Shown: positions 24,101 to 43,749, counted from the stretch's first letter. The stretch is 64,000 nucleotides of DNA from Litoditis marina (GCA_964036275.1 OZ038433.1:14072957-14136956), one strand, 5' to 3'. Notes: generated by a model not told the origin, from the sequence alone. A program made the numbers and translations.

Positions 24101-25052
24101 AACGGATTACTTTGTGTCACTTAGTCGGACCTTACTGGTGTATGACTGTCTCCAAGAAACTCCAATCGATATCTCCCACCTGTACAATTTCCTTTCTGGC
24201 CGGCCTTCCGAACACGAGTCCCCCATAGGGTTCATCGCCAACTGCCTTGTGCCAACTCGTAAAGTTACGGTAACTCTGAAAATATAAACTTCAGTAATAA
24301 AATAGACAAAGCAGGTCATAAAGTATCGAATACGAATGTATGGGCCAATTACACAAGCAACCGGGTTGCATGCAACCATAATCAACCGGGTTACATGTGT
24401 AAAGACAGTTCGGTTGCTTTCCAAATGCAACCAATTGCAACCAAATTGCAGTAAAAACAGGAAAATGTCCAAAAGTTGAGTGTTTGGTTGCATTTGAAAA
24501 GCAACCAAAAGCAACCCGGTTGCATTTGGAAAGCAACCGAATTTTCTTAACACATGCAACCCGGTTGCATGTGTAAACCGCCGAATGTATGAACTGGGGT
24601 CATAATCAGCCTCACACTTATTCCATTATTAAAAGTCACGATAACTCCGCAAGACAAAAACGTTAGGAAAAAACGTTTGGTATGATCAACAGTTAATTGA
24701 ATGGTGGCGAATCGTCAGTGATCATGATCATGAATGGCACAACGTTAGGGCTCTCTATCTAACAATTAATCCGTTTCAAATTTAACTAATTCTACAAAGC
24801 TGAGCAAAAGTAGCTATAGAGCGTGATTTTTGGTACACATCTCACCCGATATCCGCTAGTTATTCGTAGACGAATACCGAATGTTGCTTTACACCACGTA
24901 GTAACTGATGGTGCGTTTCACAAAAGAGAAGTCATAGAAATCGTAGTATCATAGTAACCGTCCGGTTGGCAACAAGTACCCGAGAGAACCAAAATTTAAC
25001 TCACATTAAACATGGAATGACAGTCCATGGTCCACAACTCCTCCATTGCCAT
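12380..25052 (-). CDS. odr-8: UFM1-specific protease 2 (UFSP2/ODR-8), complete
   Basis: Sixteen exons: 25005-25052, 24180-24275, 23325-23394, 22984-23069, 22182-22277, 21602-21706, 20267-20356, 19393-19489, 18725-18819, 17455-17551, 16989-17132, 16409-16489, 15804-15904, 15127-15223, 14591-14695, 12380-12594. They join to 1,623 nt, 540 residues plus TAG. UFSP2 is a cysteine protease that matures UFM1 and removes it from substrates at the ER; worm ODR-8 also helps odorant-receptor maturation. The catalytic domain has YNYHHYMQD (Tyr360), [10 protein letters not shown] (Cys372) and LDPHYTG (Asp496, His498). The spacing Tyr-Cys 12, Cys-Asp 124 and Asp-His 2 equals what I recall for mammalian UFSP2. 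Residues 1-310 form the less conserved N-terminal region. The start lies 4 nt after a TTGTTAG acceptor. The intron after exon 14 appears to use a GC donor. The weakest calls are the exon 10 donor (GTGGGT) and exon 14 donor; both are set by phase and homology. Confidence 0.93.
13108..13308. mobile_element. GGCC-ended 9-bp-TSD element, GGTTAACC subtype (family F2)
   Basis: GGCGAATCCTTTCTTTAACCC to TTCCTTGTGGAATTGGCC, about 200 bp. Flanks GCCATTTCG and AACATTTCG agree at 7 of 9 positions. It lies in the last odr-8 intron. Confidence 0.8.
13394..13558. repeat. CACCAG-type TA MITE (family A)
   Basis: TACCCCAGTAAGGTCCGACT to GACAACTTTACTGTTGTA in the last odr-8 intron. Confidence 0.82.
14201..14250 (-). 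repeat. Partial copy of odr-8 exon 15 (donor side)
   Basis: AATCATAACCGGACTGCCGG is shared with the exon 15 3' end (14592-14611), followed by further similarity. The donor ATTG|GT is kept and no acceptor is present. A family J palindrome lies between this piece and the true exon. Confidence 0.8.
14289..14448. repeat. 160-bp CTCAG palindromic MITE (family J)
   Basis: Starts CTCAGACAATTCCCAGCC and ends GGCGCCAATCGTTCTGAG, with GAGAGAGTGTGCAGGTCA answered by its reverse complement. It is nearly identical in length and sequence to 50929-51088. Decayed relatives lie near 12093-12250 and 17790-17890. Confidence 0.8.
15030..15112. repeat. GA microsatellite
   Basis: (GA)n with AAAG interruptions, ending 15 bp from the odr-8 exon 14 donor. 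Confidence 0.95.
15351..15380 (-). repeat. Partial copy of odr-8 exon 13 (donor side), distal
   Basis: AACGAAGATATTGTATTTTCC resembles the exon 13 donor end at 15800-15823; diverged. Confidence 0.55.
15473..15671. repeat. TA-ended element carrying a tRNA-like segment (family I)
   Basis: About 199 bp. On the minus strand it contains TAGTGGTTAGCGCC (A-box-like) and GGTTCGAGTCTC (B-box-like), as in a decayed tRNA gene. The ends resemble TATAGTGCGTGCC and its partner GCGTCAACTATA. Closest copy: 46987-47186. Confidence 0.65.
15671..15700 (-). repeat. Partial copy of odr-8 exon 13 (donor side), proximal
   Basis: AACGAACCTGTTGTATTTCC is identical to the exon 13 3' end plus its GTTCG donor at 15801-15820. 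No acceptor accompanies it. Confidence 0.85.
16520..16671. repeat. CACCAG-type TA MITE (family A)
   Basis: TACACCGGTAAGGTCCGACT to GGACAAGTTTACTGGTGTA in the intron before odr-8 exon 12. Confidence 0.85.
17661..17694 (-). repeat. Partial copy of odr-8 exon 10 (acceptor side)
   Basis: GTTATCTGCTTCTGGAAG resembles the exon 10 acceptor end at 17540-17560. On the minus strand it reads TTCCAG followed by AAGCAGATA. No donor follows. Confidence 0.65.
18257..18380. repeat. AAGGACG-type TA MITE (family B)
   Basis: TTAAAGAAGGACGATTATG to CATAATCGTTCTTCTTTAA palindrome. Confidence 0.88.
18588..18720. repeat. AAC-rich microsatellite
   Basis: Runs of CAACAACAAAACAG and (CAA)n end five bases from the odr-8 exon 9 donor (18724). 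Confidence 0.95.
19117..19365. repeat. Long-TIR hairpin element
   Basis: CATTAAAGGTGGTCTGACAGG at 19119 has its reverse complement near 19362, with about 55 bp of matching arms (shared CTCGTGCCTTGCGCTCCACG). Single copy in the window, in the intron before odr-8 exon 9. Confidence 0.75.
19661..19934. mobile_element. 9-bp-TSD element, GGTTACC subtype (family F3)
   Basis: GGCCAATTCTACAACTAACC to GGTTAGATATATAATTCACC, 274 bp. Exact 9-bp direct repeat GCGCTTAAA at 19652-19660 and 19935-19943. Confidence 0.93.
20781..20812 (-). repeat. Partial copy of odr-8 exon 6 (donor side)
   Basis: ACTTGATTGATTAGCACGAG then TCTGTCGAG resembles the exon 6 donor end at 21600-21630, with several substitutions. 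Confidence 0.55.
20950..21092 (+). repeat. TATACT-type MITE (family C)
   Basis: TATACTAGCACTAAATTGAG ... GTGACTGTGCTATTGACTAA; same orientation and core as the copy at 1035-1167. Confidence 0.75.
21125..21589. repeat. TATAGTTYGTTCC-type MITE (family D), interrupted by a hAT-like element
   Basis: Left part TATAGTCTGTTCCACGCAC and right part GATTGGTGGAACGGACTATA belong to one unit split by the element at 21201-21421. The right end is 12 bp from the odr-8 exon 6 donor. Confidence 0.85.
21201..21421. mobile_element. CAGACG-ended MITE with 8-bp TSD (hAT-like, family G), nested
   Basis: Starts CAGACGCATACAATCCTAG and ends GGTAAACGTCTG. Exact 8-bp direct repeat ATATTAGT at 21193-21200 and 21422-21429. 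Eight-base duplications are typical of hAT transposons. The interior repeats ATCACCCAAAA. Inserted in a family D MITE. Confidence 0.9.
23978..24142. repeat. CACCAG-type TA MITE (family A)
   Basis: TACACCAGCAAGGTTGTCCG to CGGACCTTACTGGTGTA, 37 bp from the odr-8 exon 2 donor. Confidence 0.88.
24343..24582. mobile_element. GGCC-ended 9-bp-TSD element, GGTTGCAACC subtype (family F1)
   Basis: GGCCAATTACACAAGCAACC to GCATGTGTAAACCGCC. Exact 9-bp direct repeat GAATGTATG at 24334-24342 and 24583-24591. Opposite orientation to the two copies in bicd-1. Confidence 0.93.
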
Positions 25053-25056
25053 TTTC

Positions 25057-25058
25057 CT
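25057..25058 (-). promoter_or_regulatory. Probable SL trans-splice acceptor of odr-8
   Basis: Minus-strand TTTTTTGTTAG lies four bases before the ATG GCA start. No upstream exon is needed to complete the reading frame. Confidence 0.6.
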
Positions 25059-26102
25059 AACAAAAAACTAGTTGACCAACACCAAAACAAACAAATCAAT
25101 AAATAAACAAAATCAATAAACAAGGTCAAAATATCATGTAGACGTAGTACCATTAACCAGACAAATCCACCGACAAACTAAAACTTTATTATAGACAGAA
25201 TATAAATAATTGTACACGTTTATGACGACTATAGAATGTTACAGCGTGTGAAGATACAGCCTCTAGCACCCAACCAAACTACAAACCTAGACTGCTGCTG
25301 GAGAACCCTAAGATCATTAAAAAAACTAGTAACACAGAATAAGAAAAAGAGAATACAGTTTATGTAAGATAACACCGGTGTAGAGATAAGTGCTAGGAAA
25401 ATGGGGGGGGGGGGGGCGAAAGTAAAGAGAACTAGGTCGGGAATGTCTCAGCTACACCGAAATGCAGGCTCTAGGGCCAAAATACATCGATCGATCGAAA
25501 AAGTGCAGAGTACAAAGATCAAACAAAGGTAACGGGTGGCAACATGTAGTTTGGTCTGGACGAATCACTGTACACTGAAATGAGACGGAGGTTAGGAGAT
25601 AGATATTGGGCAGTAGAAACACTCTTTTCAATAAGAAAGACAAAAAAACGACATGTCGCGATTAAATTGATTAATTGATACCCATATGATGTTATGTGTA
25701 ATACTAATGTAATGAAACCAGTATATTACGGTAGTTAAGGGTTCAACTCCCTTCCACCCATCCATTATTTTCATTCTCACTTGAAGTAAACTATTTCCAT
25801 TCGATTTTTCCCATAGAATACGTTAAGAGGGGCGCAGAATGTAGGATGAAGATGACTGAAAAGGCTAACGAGCCGAGAGACAAAAATAAACATGTTTATT
25901 TATTTCCCATCATTCCTTCATACCATTCCAAGCGGACTTTGGCAGCGCGCCAACTGAACCATGAGGCCTTGTTTTTGAAAAAGTCACAAACAAACATTTT
26001 GTGCGCAATTACCACAGCGAAAAACACAGTTAGAAAATGGGATTGGCACGCTGTCAAAGTTGAAATAGGAATAGAAACAACCATAACCAACCGTGATCTC
26101 TC
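25059..26102. other. Interval between odr-8 start and TraB gene stop
   Basis: About 1 kb between two genes on the same strand. It holds a G14 tract (25403-25416), no clear coding exon, and the upstream gene's polyadenylation signal. The spacing is wide for a compact nematode operon, so shared transcription is possible but not shown. Confidence 0.6.
25895..25904 (-). terminator. Polyadenylation signal of the TraB-domain gene
   Basis: On the minus strand AATAAATAAA lies about 200 nt after the TGA at 26103-26105, the only good signal before the odr-8 5' end. Confidence 0.6.
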
Positions 26103-29100
26103 TCAAGTGAATCTTTTGGCGACCCTGGCGCCTCCTCTATACAAAGCATAGCCGATTGCACCATAGAAGGCGAACTTCAGCGAGTAGCGAATGATCTGAA
26201 AGATTAACTATTCAGTACTACTGATGAATGACGGTTTGGCCAGAAAAAAAAAAACCAGAAAACGGGCTCCTTTTTCACCGTAAACGAGAAAATCGATTTT
26301 TTAACTAGCATGTGTTTAAAACCGACTTCCGACTCCTCTTTGTCGAATAGTCCGACCTTACTGGTGTATGCATACTTTAATACTCACCGTTCCGGTCATA
26401 GACGGAGGGGGAATCTTGATCAACGGTCCAATGTCGACCAACTCATCCCAATGGCTGATGATGCCCGGAGTGTGCCCGATTCCCACCACTGCCACTACCT
26501 GCAACAAAAGCCGGCTTCAGTAAATACAGTGAACAGACGCCCAAAAAGTACTTTTACTTCTTTGAAATAGACACACATCGCCTGCAACAAATGAATAATT
26601 TCTATCGACAGCCTGAACGATGGTGAAGCATATAAGAAAACAAGAAAGCATGTAGGTGACATGAATCAATAGCTCGATTGGTAACTGAAACTGAACCAAA
26701 ACTAAGTCGGAGCCGCCTTCACGTCCCAATCAATCAATGAACTTCGAAATCTACCCTAATAGGTTGCCATTCGTATTGGCTCTTTGCCAGGCAAAAGTAC
26801 ATTATTTCGTGCGTTTGAACCATATGCTCATTTTTCAGGGTGCTCATGCTCTTTCCAGCTATTTTACGTTTCCAAACCCACCCTAATGGGTTTCCATTCC
26901 TTGTTGTTCACTTCAACTGTACCTTTCCATCAAAATAAACCATATTTACCTATATATAACGGCAAATTCCAAAGTTTTACATGAAAAGCTGCCAAGAACC
27001 TTGTTTTGGCAATAACTTACCCTAATAGGTTGCCATTCCGTGTTGTTGACCTCCGTATTGGCTCTTTGCCAGGCCAGTCTTTTCTCAGCTGTATTTCTCG
27101 CGAGAAGGGTGTGAAGTGCATTCGTCATGTACGCATCACGCTCCTCTACGAAAATCTGCAAAGATCAAAGATCAGAGATTAGTCACCAACATCCGAAAAA
27201 AGTGTGCCCGTACTCATACCCCAGTAAAATTGTCCGGATAATCAAAAACAATTGAAAAACGGACTACTTCATCGCCGAAAAGAAGAAAATCGGTCTACTT
27301 TTGATGAAAAATCATAAATTTTCATGTGTTGACATCTGAAAACGGACTGCCTTTTCACGCGCTCAGTCAGACCTTACTAGTATATGCCCGTACTACTGAA
27401 AAGAACGCGTGTGTTTCTAAATTTATAAAAATTCATGATTTCTTTAATGAAAAATTGACCGATTCTCCAAGCCAAGAAAAACTGGCTACTTTTACGTCAA
27501 AGACAAAACAATTGTTTATTTTTGATGCAATTCTTCAGTTTTCACGTCATTAAATATAAACACGAACTACTTTTTGACTCAGATGCTCAGATCTTACTGG
27601 TGTCTGCATACGATTACCCCCCGAAACCAACCTGACTCAATTTCGGGAAATCGCCCGCCATCTCTGCGAGAAGCTCCTCCAGCAGATCCTTCTTCTTACA
27701 CTTTTCAACCTGTAAATCAGGAAAGTTTAGGTTTACAGTGAAATTCAGAAAGAAATACGGAACATTTTTCTTTCCTACAAGATAAAACTTGAACCATACT
27801 GATCTTAATAATCAAATAAATGGACCAATCGGTTCTAGTACACAACACACTCGGCTTCAACCAAACGTTCGCTGGCTGTGGAACATTAGAAACCATTATC
27901 AGATCAATTATCAGTCACATTTCGGTTCAAACCGGCTTGGCTAGGTTAAGCAGAGTTTCAATGTATGTGCATGTTCTACACAATTTCAAGAAGCAAACCA
28001 CAATACCTCCTCGGGTGTGATGGCGGCAAAGTGTGACATGCACACATGCCAGAAGAACTTCATTCGTTGCCAGCAGGTGAGGGACCCCAGGGCCCTTTGC
28101 AGGGTTATCTGGATGGGACGATCTCCCAACACCAGACGACACAGCTGAAATTATAGACATCGTAGGCTGGATCAAGACCGCGAGTAAAGTCTAACATTCC
28201 ACAGAAAGGTAACCGTTTTTCGGTATCCGTGAACATTTCCGAGTTTGCCTCGAAAATATAAGACTGTTCCCGACACGAGCGAAAAGTGATGACAAGGTAT
28301 ATTCCATTGTCAATACAGGGTAAATGAACAACAGTGTATAACAGTCAACCAAGCTGTGCTTGAATGAACAACGATAACTTGTCTCAAAATAATCCGAGTT
28401 TCAAGATCTTTTTTTTTCGTTTAGAGGGGGACAGAAAGGAAAGTTAATATGAAATAGCTTATCAAAACAAACCGATAAGTATAACTTTTATTTAGAACTA
28501 GCGATCCTAATTTGCATACGGTTGACACGTATTTGCCAGTTTTAGCGCGCGCAACGTTGTATTTAGGTACCCCGGGGTACCTAAACTAGCTTTCCTTTCT
28601 GCCCCCCCCCCCCCCTTTTAAAAGGAAGGATCGTGGTGAGCAAACTACAAAGACCATTCAGCGCTATTACTGTAAACACCTAACCAACCTGTGTCTGCAT
28701 AACTGCCTTGTGCGCCGCCCTGAATTCTCCCCCCGGCGCCATGGCCAATTGGCGGGTGATACTCGCGGACATCGAGAGAAGAAGCACGTGAAGAATACCC
28801 TGCACCGCACCACTCTGTAACGCACAATGTACAATGATTTGGCGAAATATACTGGATGTGAATTGAATAGTCACGTGAAGTTAGCATTCTAATGAGGCAT
28901 CGTGCACTTTGTCATTGCACGTTTCTGAGTTCTGCTGTGTTTAACATGTTTCACGTGACTCTGCAATTGACTAACCGTACAGAAGTCCATTTTTTCGAAA
29001 TTGCCTAATTTGCCTAGCTAACTGGGAAACGAACTTTTCCATGTCCATGTCGAATAGTCGGACCTTACTATAACAGTCGGAGCTATAGTTCCGTGGTTCC

Positions 29101-32100
29101 GTTCCAGCTATCAAAATGGAAATAAAATCAGAGATCGGGTACTCCGTACCAGGCGTGACCACAGGTTGCACCCCGTGCAACTTTTTCAGAGGAGGGGGTC
29201 GTGAAGGTCCGGCGAAATGTCAAAATTGGGGTGATTTCTGCATATTCTCGGTGGTATTTTTTTTCTGGTTTTCCGACATATGTACACGTTTTCGACAAAT
29301 TTATAAGTTGTAGAGGGGAGGGGTCGTACGGGCTGCAAGACCGGTCAACTTTGTGCTCACCCCTGCTCCGTACTTTCCCTTCGTAGATGTTAAAAGTTGA
29401 AATACAAAATAACCCTAAAAAGTGAGAACTCTGTAGCTAGTCACACTGCGATAACACCCACCTGTTTCATGGTGTTTATGATTTTCTCTGTGTTCAGATC
29501 TCCGGCCTCCCTGAGAAGAGTTTCTTCGTCCATCGATAGAATCGATATTCTACTGGGACACAACTCGACCATCACGAGATCTGGTTGCGTGGAGCGGATG
29601 GTACGAATCACATCTTCCTGCGATTCTTTGCTGAAATAGAAACGATAACATTCAAAAAGACAGCAAATCTTCGGTTTAGTGAAAATTTTGCACATTTTTA
29701 GAGGGACTTGAAAATTGCACGTTTTTAGCAATCAGAACGGAACTTCGGTCGAAATTTTCCTTTTATGCGTTGAAATGTGACTATTTTAATTTTTCAAAAG
29801 CAAACGGGAGGAGGGTCGTATTAGACTCGACGTCAAACCATTTTCTGCCCGCACTTGCCTTCAAGTTCATTTTATGAGTGTCTATTGTCTACATACAGAA
29901 AACCTTCTAGATATAACCCCCTCCAAAGAAATATTTAATGTCAAATTGCACGTAACACCATGCTAACTGCCTGAATTCCAATGGCTTACCTGAAATGAGC
30001 CGTGCCTATGAGGTATACTGTAGCCTCCTTGAATGCCATTTTCCATTGTTCCGGGTCTTCTCCCTCGGGACACGCGGGGATCGCAAGGTTCTTCGGGTAC
30101 TTGAGCGCGGTAACTAAAAAGATTATTTTGGGCACTTCAGCACGGTTACTGAAAACATGTTTGGTTACTTCAAAAAGGTTACTGGAACGATTTTCGGGTA
30201 ATATAAACATTTTTGGTTACTTCAGAACGGTTACTGAAAAGATTCATGCTCAGAATTCAGAAGTCAATATAACTAAACTAAAGCAACCTTGCCGAGAATT
30301 CGGCGAAAAGGAGAAAGTGTACTCCTATCTTACTGAAGACCGGGCGTGACTTGGCATTTTCTCCGTACAACAGTTTCCAAAGAAATCTGGTCAAAACTTA
30401 CTAATGTAAAATGTGACCGTCGTTAAAAATACCGTTCAATTTTGATGAACATCACATTTTCCGTCTACTTTGTGCGCATACACTCACAATGCCTCGCATT
30501 AGCCGGTGGGTCCCGGACCTTTTTGTCAGGAAAATTCCAGTAGATTTTAATTATGAATTTTTATTAAAATGTCCATTTTATATGTTTTTATTGCGATGCC
30601 TGTTTACCTGTTTCCTCCGGTAAATCCAGGGTTTCCGGACGTTTCCGAGACAGAAGCCAGCCATTGAACACGCGATTCTGAATGAAAATGAAAGGCTGTT
30701 ACTGGGATCCAGTTTATAATTGCTGTTTACTGTTCAAAGCAGGACGATCATGTTAACCAATACCGTGTCAACGGTCCTTTAAACTGGAATTGAGAAGGGC
30801 ATTGCAGTTTGAAGGACTGTGAGATTGGTCCACATAATTGTCCTGCTTTAATAACACACATCTTGCAAAATAAAAACTGAGACGAGCCATCGTACCCAAA
30901 ACCCAATTTTATCCCACTGTCTTCAGCCATACCCCAGTAAAGTTGTCCGAATAGTCAGAAAAAATGAAAAACGGACTACTTTTTCGCCGGAAAGAAGATA
31001 ATCGGTCTACTTTTGATGAAAATTGATTTTCACGTGTTTACGTATGAAAACGGACTATATTTTGTCGCTTAGTCAGACCTTACTGGTGTTTGTCTTCAGC
31101 ATAACCAACTGTTTTATATCGCGAATTACGTGAAAGCGATTGAATTGGAGAATCAATTAAAAAAACCGGGAAACTACATAATTTCACATCAAACAGTTTT
31201 GTTGATTTTTATGATAATTTTGTAAAAATTTACAAATATATGTAGGTATGTAGTATGTACCTGTGGATCTACTTCTCCATCCTCCGCTGTTTCCACTTCA
31301 TCAAATTCATCCCCAACGTGTTCGTCGAAATTACTCGTCGAGTCGGCCAGAGAAATTATCGATTGATCCGCTGCTTCTGAGGCACCTTTAAGAGAGAAAA
31401 ATCAATAAAATTAGCAGAGAAGCTATCGATTGATGATATTGATCAGCTTCTTCAGACTTCAGAGGCACCTTTGACCGAAATCAATCAATAAAATTAACAG
31501 AAAAGACTCTAACACTTGAAAAAATTGTATTAATTTAACAGTACAAAGTGGTGTTTTTCGTACTGGAAAATTACAATTCCATTTTGTTCTAGAACAGAGG
31601 TTAAATGCCACTTTTAGCATTGTTTAAAATGGCCAGGGGATTCGTGAAAAAACATCGTTTTTATGCACCGTTTTTTGTTGCAAATAAAAAATGGAAACGA
31701 GTTTACGTGAGCTGTATGAACGCGGCATTTTTGGAAAAGTGATAGAAAATAATGTGGTTTTTCACACTCCACACAGAACGCAACTCAAAAAAGACGGGCA
31801 ACAAGGCGTGAAATGCATAGAACTGGTTAGAAGTTCACAGAGTTATCGGAAAGAAGACATCTCCAATTCTCCAAGTAGCAAAATATGTAGATTCTTTCTA
31901 ATTTCACACCTACTGAGTACTCATAAACCAGTATTATAAGTTGTTTCCATGGTGATGTGCACTAGTGTGACATTACAAGTAATTGGCAAGTTAATTGGAT
32001 AGGTGAATGAGTGCAGGTGACTCTAATTGGTATTAGAAACAAGGCGCGCCTGGGGCCGCTTTTTAGAGAACAGCCGACCGGGTCAAAAACAGTATTAATG

Positions 32101-33050
32101 ACATAGGTGAGATAGTGTCGGTTCGAGGGTTGGATGAATTAAGCATCCCTCCAGGAAAAAAAGCGAAAAGTTGTAGGTCCCCTCTAGGTAATTTGCCAGA
32201 AACTGCAGCAATTTTGGAATAGTTATGGGTCCCCTCAGCCCGGACTGGAAAAAAAGTTAAGGGTCCCCCGGTCAAAAAACCGGAATATCGCACCTATGAT
32301 TAATGAATCAATGACTTTTTTGTTCGTACACCAGTAAGGACTGATCAACCAACAAAAAGGTTTTTTTCAATTTTTCGATAAAAAAAAACTAATGATTTTT
32401 CATCGAAAATTAGCGATTCTCACGTTATGAACAAAAATGCGGTTCGATTTTTGAGCTGTTGTGGCGTATCGGAGTATCGGACAACATTAATAGTGTGTGT
32501 TTCTGTTCCAATCCAAAATAATCGAATCTATTTCACAGTTGGTATATTTACACACTTCGAAAAAAGGAGAATCTACTTGGCACAGAAAAATGCGAAAAAC
32601 TAGGTTTTTTGTTCTCTTTCTCGCTAAGTCCCAGAAAACTGACCAACTGACGTAGGTCCTCTGTTTAAGCCCTTCATACGGAACAGATCCTGCAAACAGA
32701 CATATTTTATGAAATTAACTGATGTTATACCACAAAACTATGATGACATTTGACAAATAAGATTGATATAACTGAATAAATCAACTCTTCTGGAGGCCCT
32801 CTTTATCTACTTCCCGTGTCTCTCGCTTGTTGGGCTTCAGCTTCTTCCGCTGTGGTTTTGTATATCCCATTTTTGAATAAACTAGGTCAATAAAGACGCT
32901 ATGAAAATTGAAATAGTGTTTCATAGTATCATTTCTAGATCATGAACTCTTTCCGTTCTTTTTGAATACATCACCTACCTCTTCTGTGAGTTCATCTTCG
33001 AGGTTGGGATCGGGTGGGACTTCCTGACCGTCAGCATGAGAATCAGTCAT
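26103..33050 (-). CDS. TraB-domain protein (TRABD type), complete
   Basis: Twelve exons: 32979-33050, 32644-32689, 31261-31385, 30608-30677, 29990-30113, 29462-29630, 28689-28814, 28007-28144, 27632-27709, 27021-27155, 26388-26498 and 26103-26195. They give 1,287 nt, 428 residues plus TGA. After an acidic N-terminus (1-80) the TraB domain opens with YLIGTAHFS (138-146), followed by a conserved Glu in MVELCPSR, and closes with VVGIGHTPGI (365-374). The two GxxH motifs and the Glu are the conserved polar residues of the TraB/TIKI/PrgY fold. The last exon (399-428) encodes a probable C-terminal membrane segment with a basic tail. Biochemical role of eukaryotic TRABD proteins is poorly defined; I do not assign one. 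The start follows a GCTTCAG acceptor by 10 nt. Exons 3, 5 and 10 have partial copies beside them. It is divergent from sars-1 and upstream of odr-8 on the same strand. Confidence 0.92.
26240..26368. repeat. CACCAG-type TA MITE (family A), left end decayed
   Basis: Right end GTCCGACCTTACTGGTGTA is intact; the left repeat is eroded. It ends 20 bp from the TraB-gene exon 11 donor. Confidence 0.7.
26753..26914 (-). repeat. Two partial copies of TraB-gene exon 10 (donor side)
   Basis: ACCCTAATAGGTTGCCATTC at 26753 and ACCCTAATGGGTTTCCATTC at 26879 both copy the exon 10 donor end (27019-27038). The first also keeps GTATTGGCTCTTTGCCAGGC with an internal deletion. Neither has an acceptor. Confidence 0.8.
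27217..27384. repeat. CACCAG-type TA MITE (family A)
   Basis: TACCCCAGTAAAATTGTCCG to CAGACCTTACTAGTATA. A much more decayed relative follows to about 27606, ending TTACTGGTGTCTGC. Confidence 0.8.
28425..28617. mobile_element. piggyBac-like MITE (family H), second copy
   Basis: AGGGGGACAGAAAGGAAAG to GCTTTCCTTTCTGCC, ending in a C14 tract and TTTTAAAA. It shares the GGTACCCCGGGGTACC palindrome with 10292-10475. The TTAA flanks are mutated here. Confidence 0.72.
28847..28980 (+). repeat. TATACT-type MITE (family C)
   Basis: TATACTGGATGTGAATTGAA ... TGCAATTGACTAACCGTA, starting 33 bp before (in transcript terms) the exon 7 acceptor of the TraB gene. Confidence 0.8.
30086..30245 (-). repeat. 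Tandem array derived from the acceptor end of TraB-gene exon 5
   Basis: The exon edge GGGTACTTGAGCGCGGTAAC is followed by units such as GGGCACTTCAGCACGGTTAC, TGGTTACTTCAAAAAGGTTAC and TGGTTACTTCAGAACGGTTAC, each about 30-35 bp. Only the first belongs to the coding exon (ends 30113). Confidence 0.7.
30734..30851. repeat. AAGGACG-type TA MITE (family B), diverged
   Basis: CAAAGCAGGACGATCATG to CATAATTGTCCTGCTTTAA. Confidence 0.78.
30930..31090. repeat. CACCAG-type TA MITE (family A)
   Basis: TACCCCAGTAAAGTTGTCCG to CAGACCTTACTGGTGTT. Confidence 0.85.
31425..31495 (-). repeat. Partial copy of TraB-gene exon 3 (acceptor side)
   Basis: TATCGATTGAT, GCTTCT and AGAGGCACCTTT recur in the order seen at the exon 3 5' end (31355-31390), together with the following AATCAATAAAATTA intron sequence. 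Confidence 0.7.
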
Positions 33051-33060
33051 TGAAACTTGG

Positions 33061-33062
33061 CT
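33061..33062 (-). promoter_or_regulatory. Probable SL trans-splice acceptor of the TraB-domain gene
   Basis: Minus-strand GTTGCTTCAG is followed by ten bases and the ATG. No coding exon of suitable phase lies beyond. Confidence 0.55.
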
Positions 33063-33063
33063 G

Positions 33064-34121
33064 AAGCAACGACAAACGATAAAAACGTGATGTCAAACCA
33101 GGGACAAAATAAGTCAATCTTCAATCTCAACGGTTTCTGAAGGCTAAACTTCATCAATATGAGACATTCTGAAGAGGGAGTGTGTTATCTTAAACAACAG
33201 TCCTTGAAAGTTCGCGTAAAATACTCTAAAACCCGACTTTTGAGGAAGGACGTTTATGTGGTCCAATCGCAACGCTTCAGTCCTTTAAACTGCAATACAT
33301 TTTCTATTACACTTTAAAGAACCGTTGACACGGGATTGGTCCACATAATCGTCCTACTTCAAGTTTGAAAATCACCGTTCCGGTAAAATCGGTTACCGGC
33401 TGAACACTCCTGAATGTTGTAGTCATATTACACGCGAAGCAGCAACCTACTCGGAGTTCACATGGTCATATGTGACAATTGATGAGAAACATACATTATT
33501 AATCAATTTAAATTAAAAATGAGATGAGCGAGCATTTTGGAAGGAATTTTCGACAGAACGGCTGTCCGCAAGTTTCAACGTTGAAATGCGTATCCCCTTC
33601 TGAATGTGACGCGGTTATTTCGGACCGTGCGATCAAAAAGGTATAAAAACAACTGTGACGCAGTATTGCACGAAGTTTAATATTGTCTTCGAAATTTTCG
33701 GATTTTCTGATTTTCTGTCTCGATTTTCTGTCTCTCTGGAATTTTCGCTGTCCGTGTTCGTTTTTTAAGTTTAGTCAAGTTCCAAGTTATTTAAGAAGCA
33801 ACAGAGCTGCCGTTTGCTTCAAAGCTTCGACGAAGAAAAGCAGTAAAGACAACATTTCAAACGAGATTCACCACTTGCATCATCATTCTTTGACCTTTTC
33901 TTCTGTCTTACTGTCCTGTTGCTGAAACTCGATTTCCTGTTCCCGGATTCAGAGAGGATCCATTTCTGAAGTGAAGGCTTGCTCTTAGAACTGAACATAG
34001 TTATCGAACGTCTCGCTCTCTCTGTTAGGTCTGAACTAACCTCGCCTCGTTCAAACCTCTAATGACCTATATTACCAAACTGCTATTTTAGGGTACACAC
34101 GTATATCTTCTGCATTCGAAG
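33064..34121. promoter_or_regulatory. Divergent promoter interval, TraB gene / sars-1
   Basis: About 1.06 kb between two divergent start codons, so it should drive both genes. It contains one family B MITE (33241-33362), a TTTC-rich stretch (33690-33740) and an ATTTTAG acceptor at 34083-34090, 31 nt before the sars-1 ATG, which may be a trans-splice site. No TATA or named factor site can be asserted. Confidence 0.55.
33241..33362. repeat. AAGGACG-type TA MITE (family B)
   Basis: GAGGAAGGACGTTTATGTGG to CATAATCGTCCTACTTC. Confidence 0.8.

Positions 34122-43749
<9,628 letters not shown>

Noticed and set aside
25700..25765. Possible tRNA (AGGGTTCAACTCCCT looks like a T-arm)
   Set aside because: No pairing acceptor stem or D-arm could be found upstream at the right distance.
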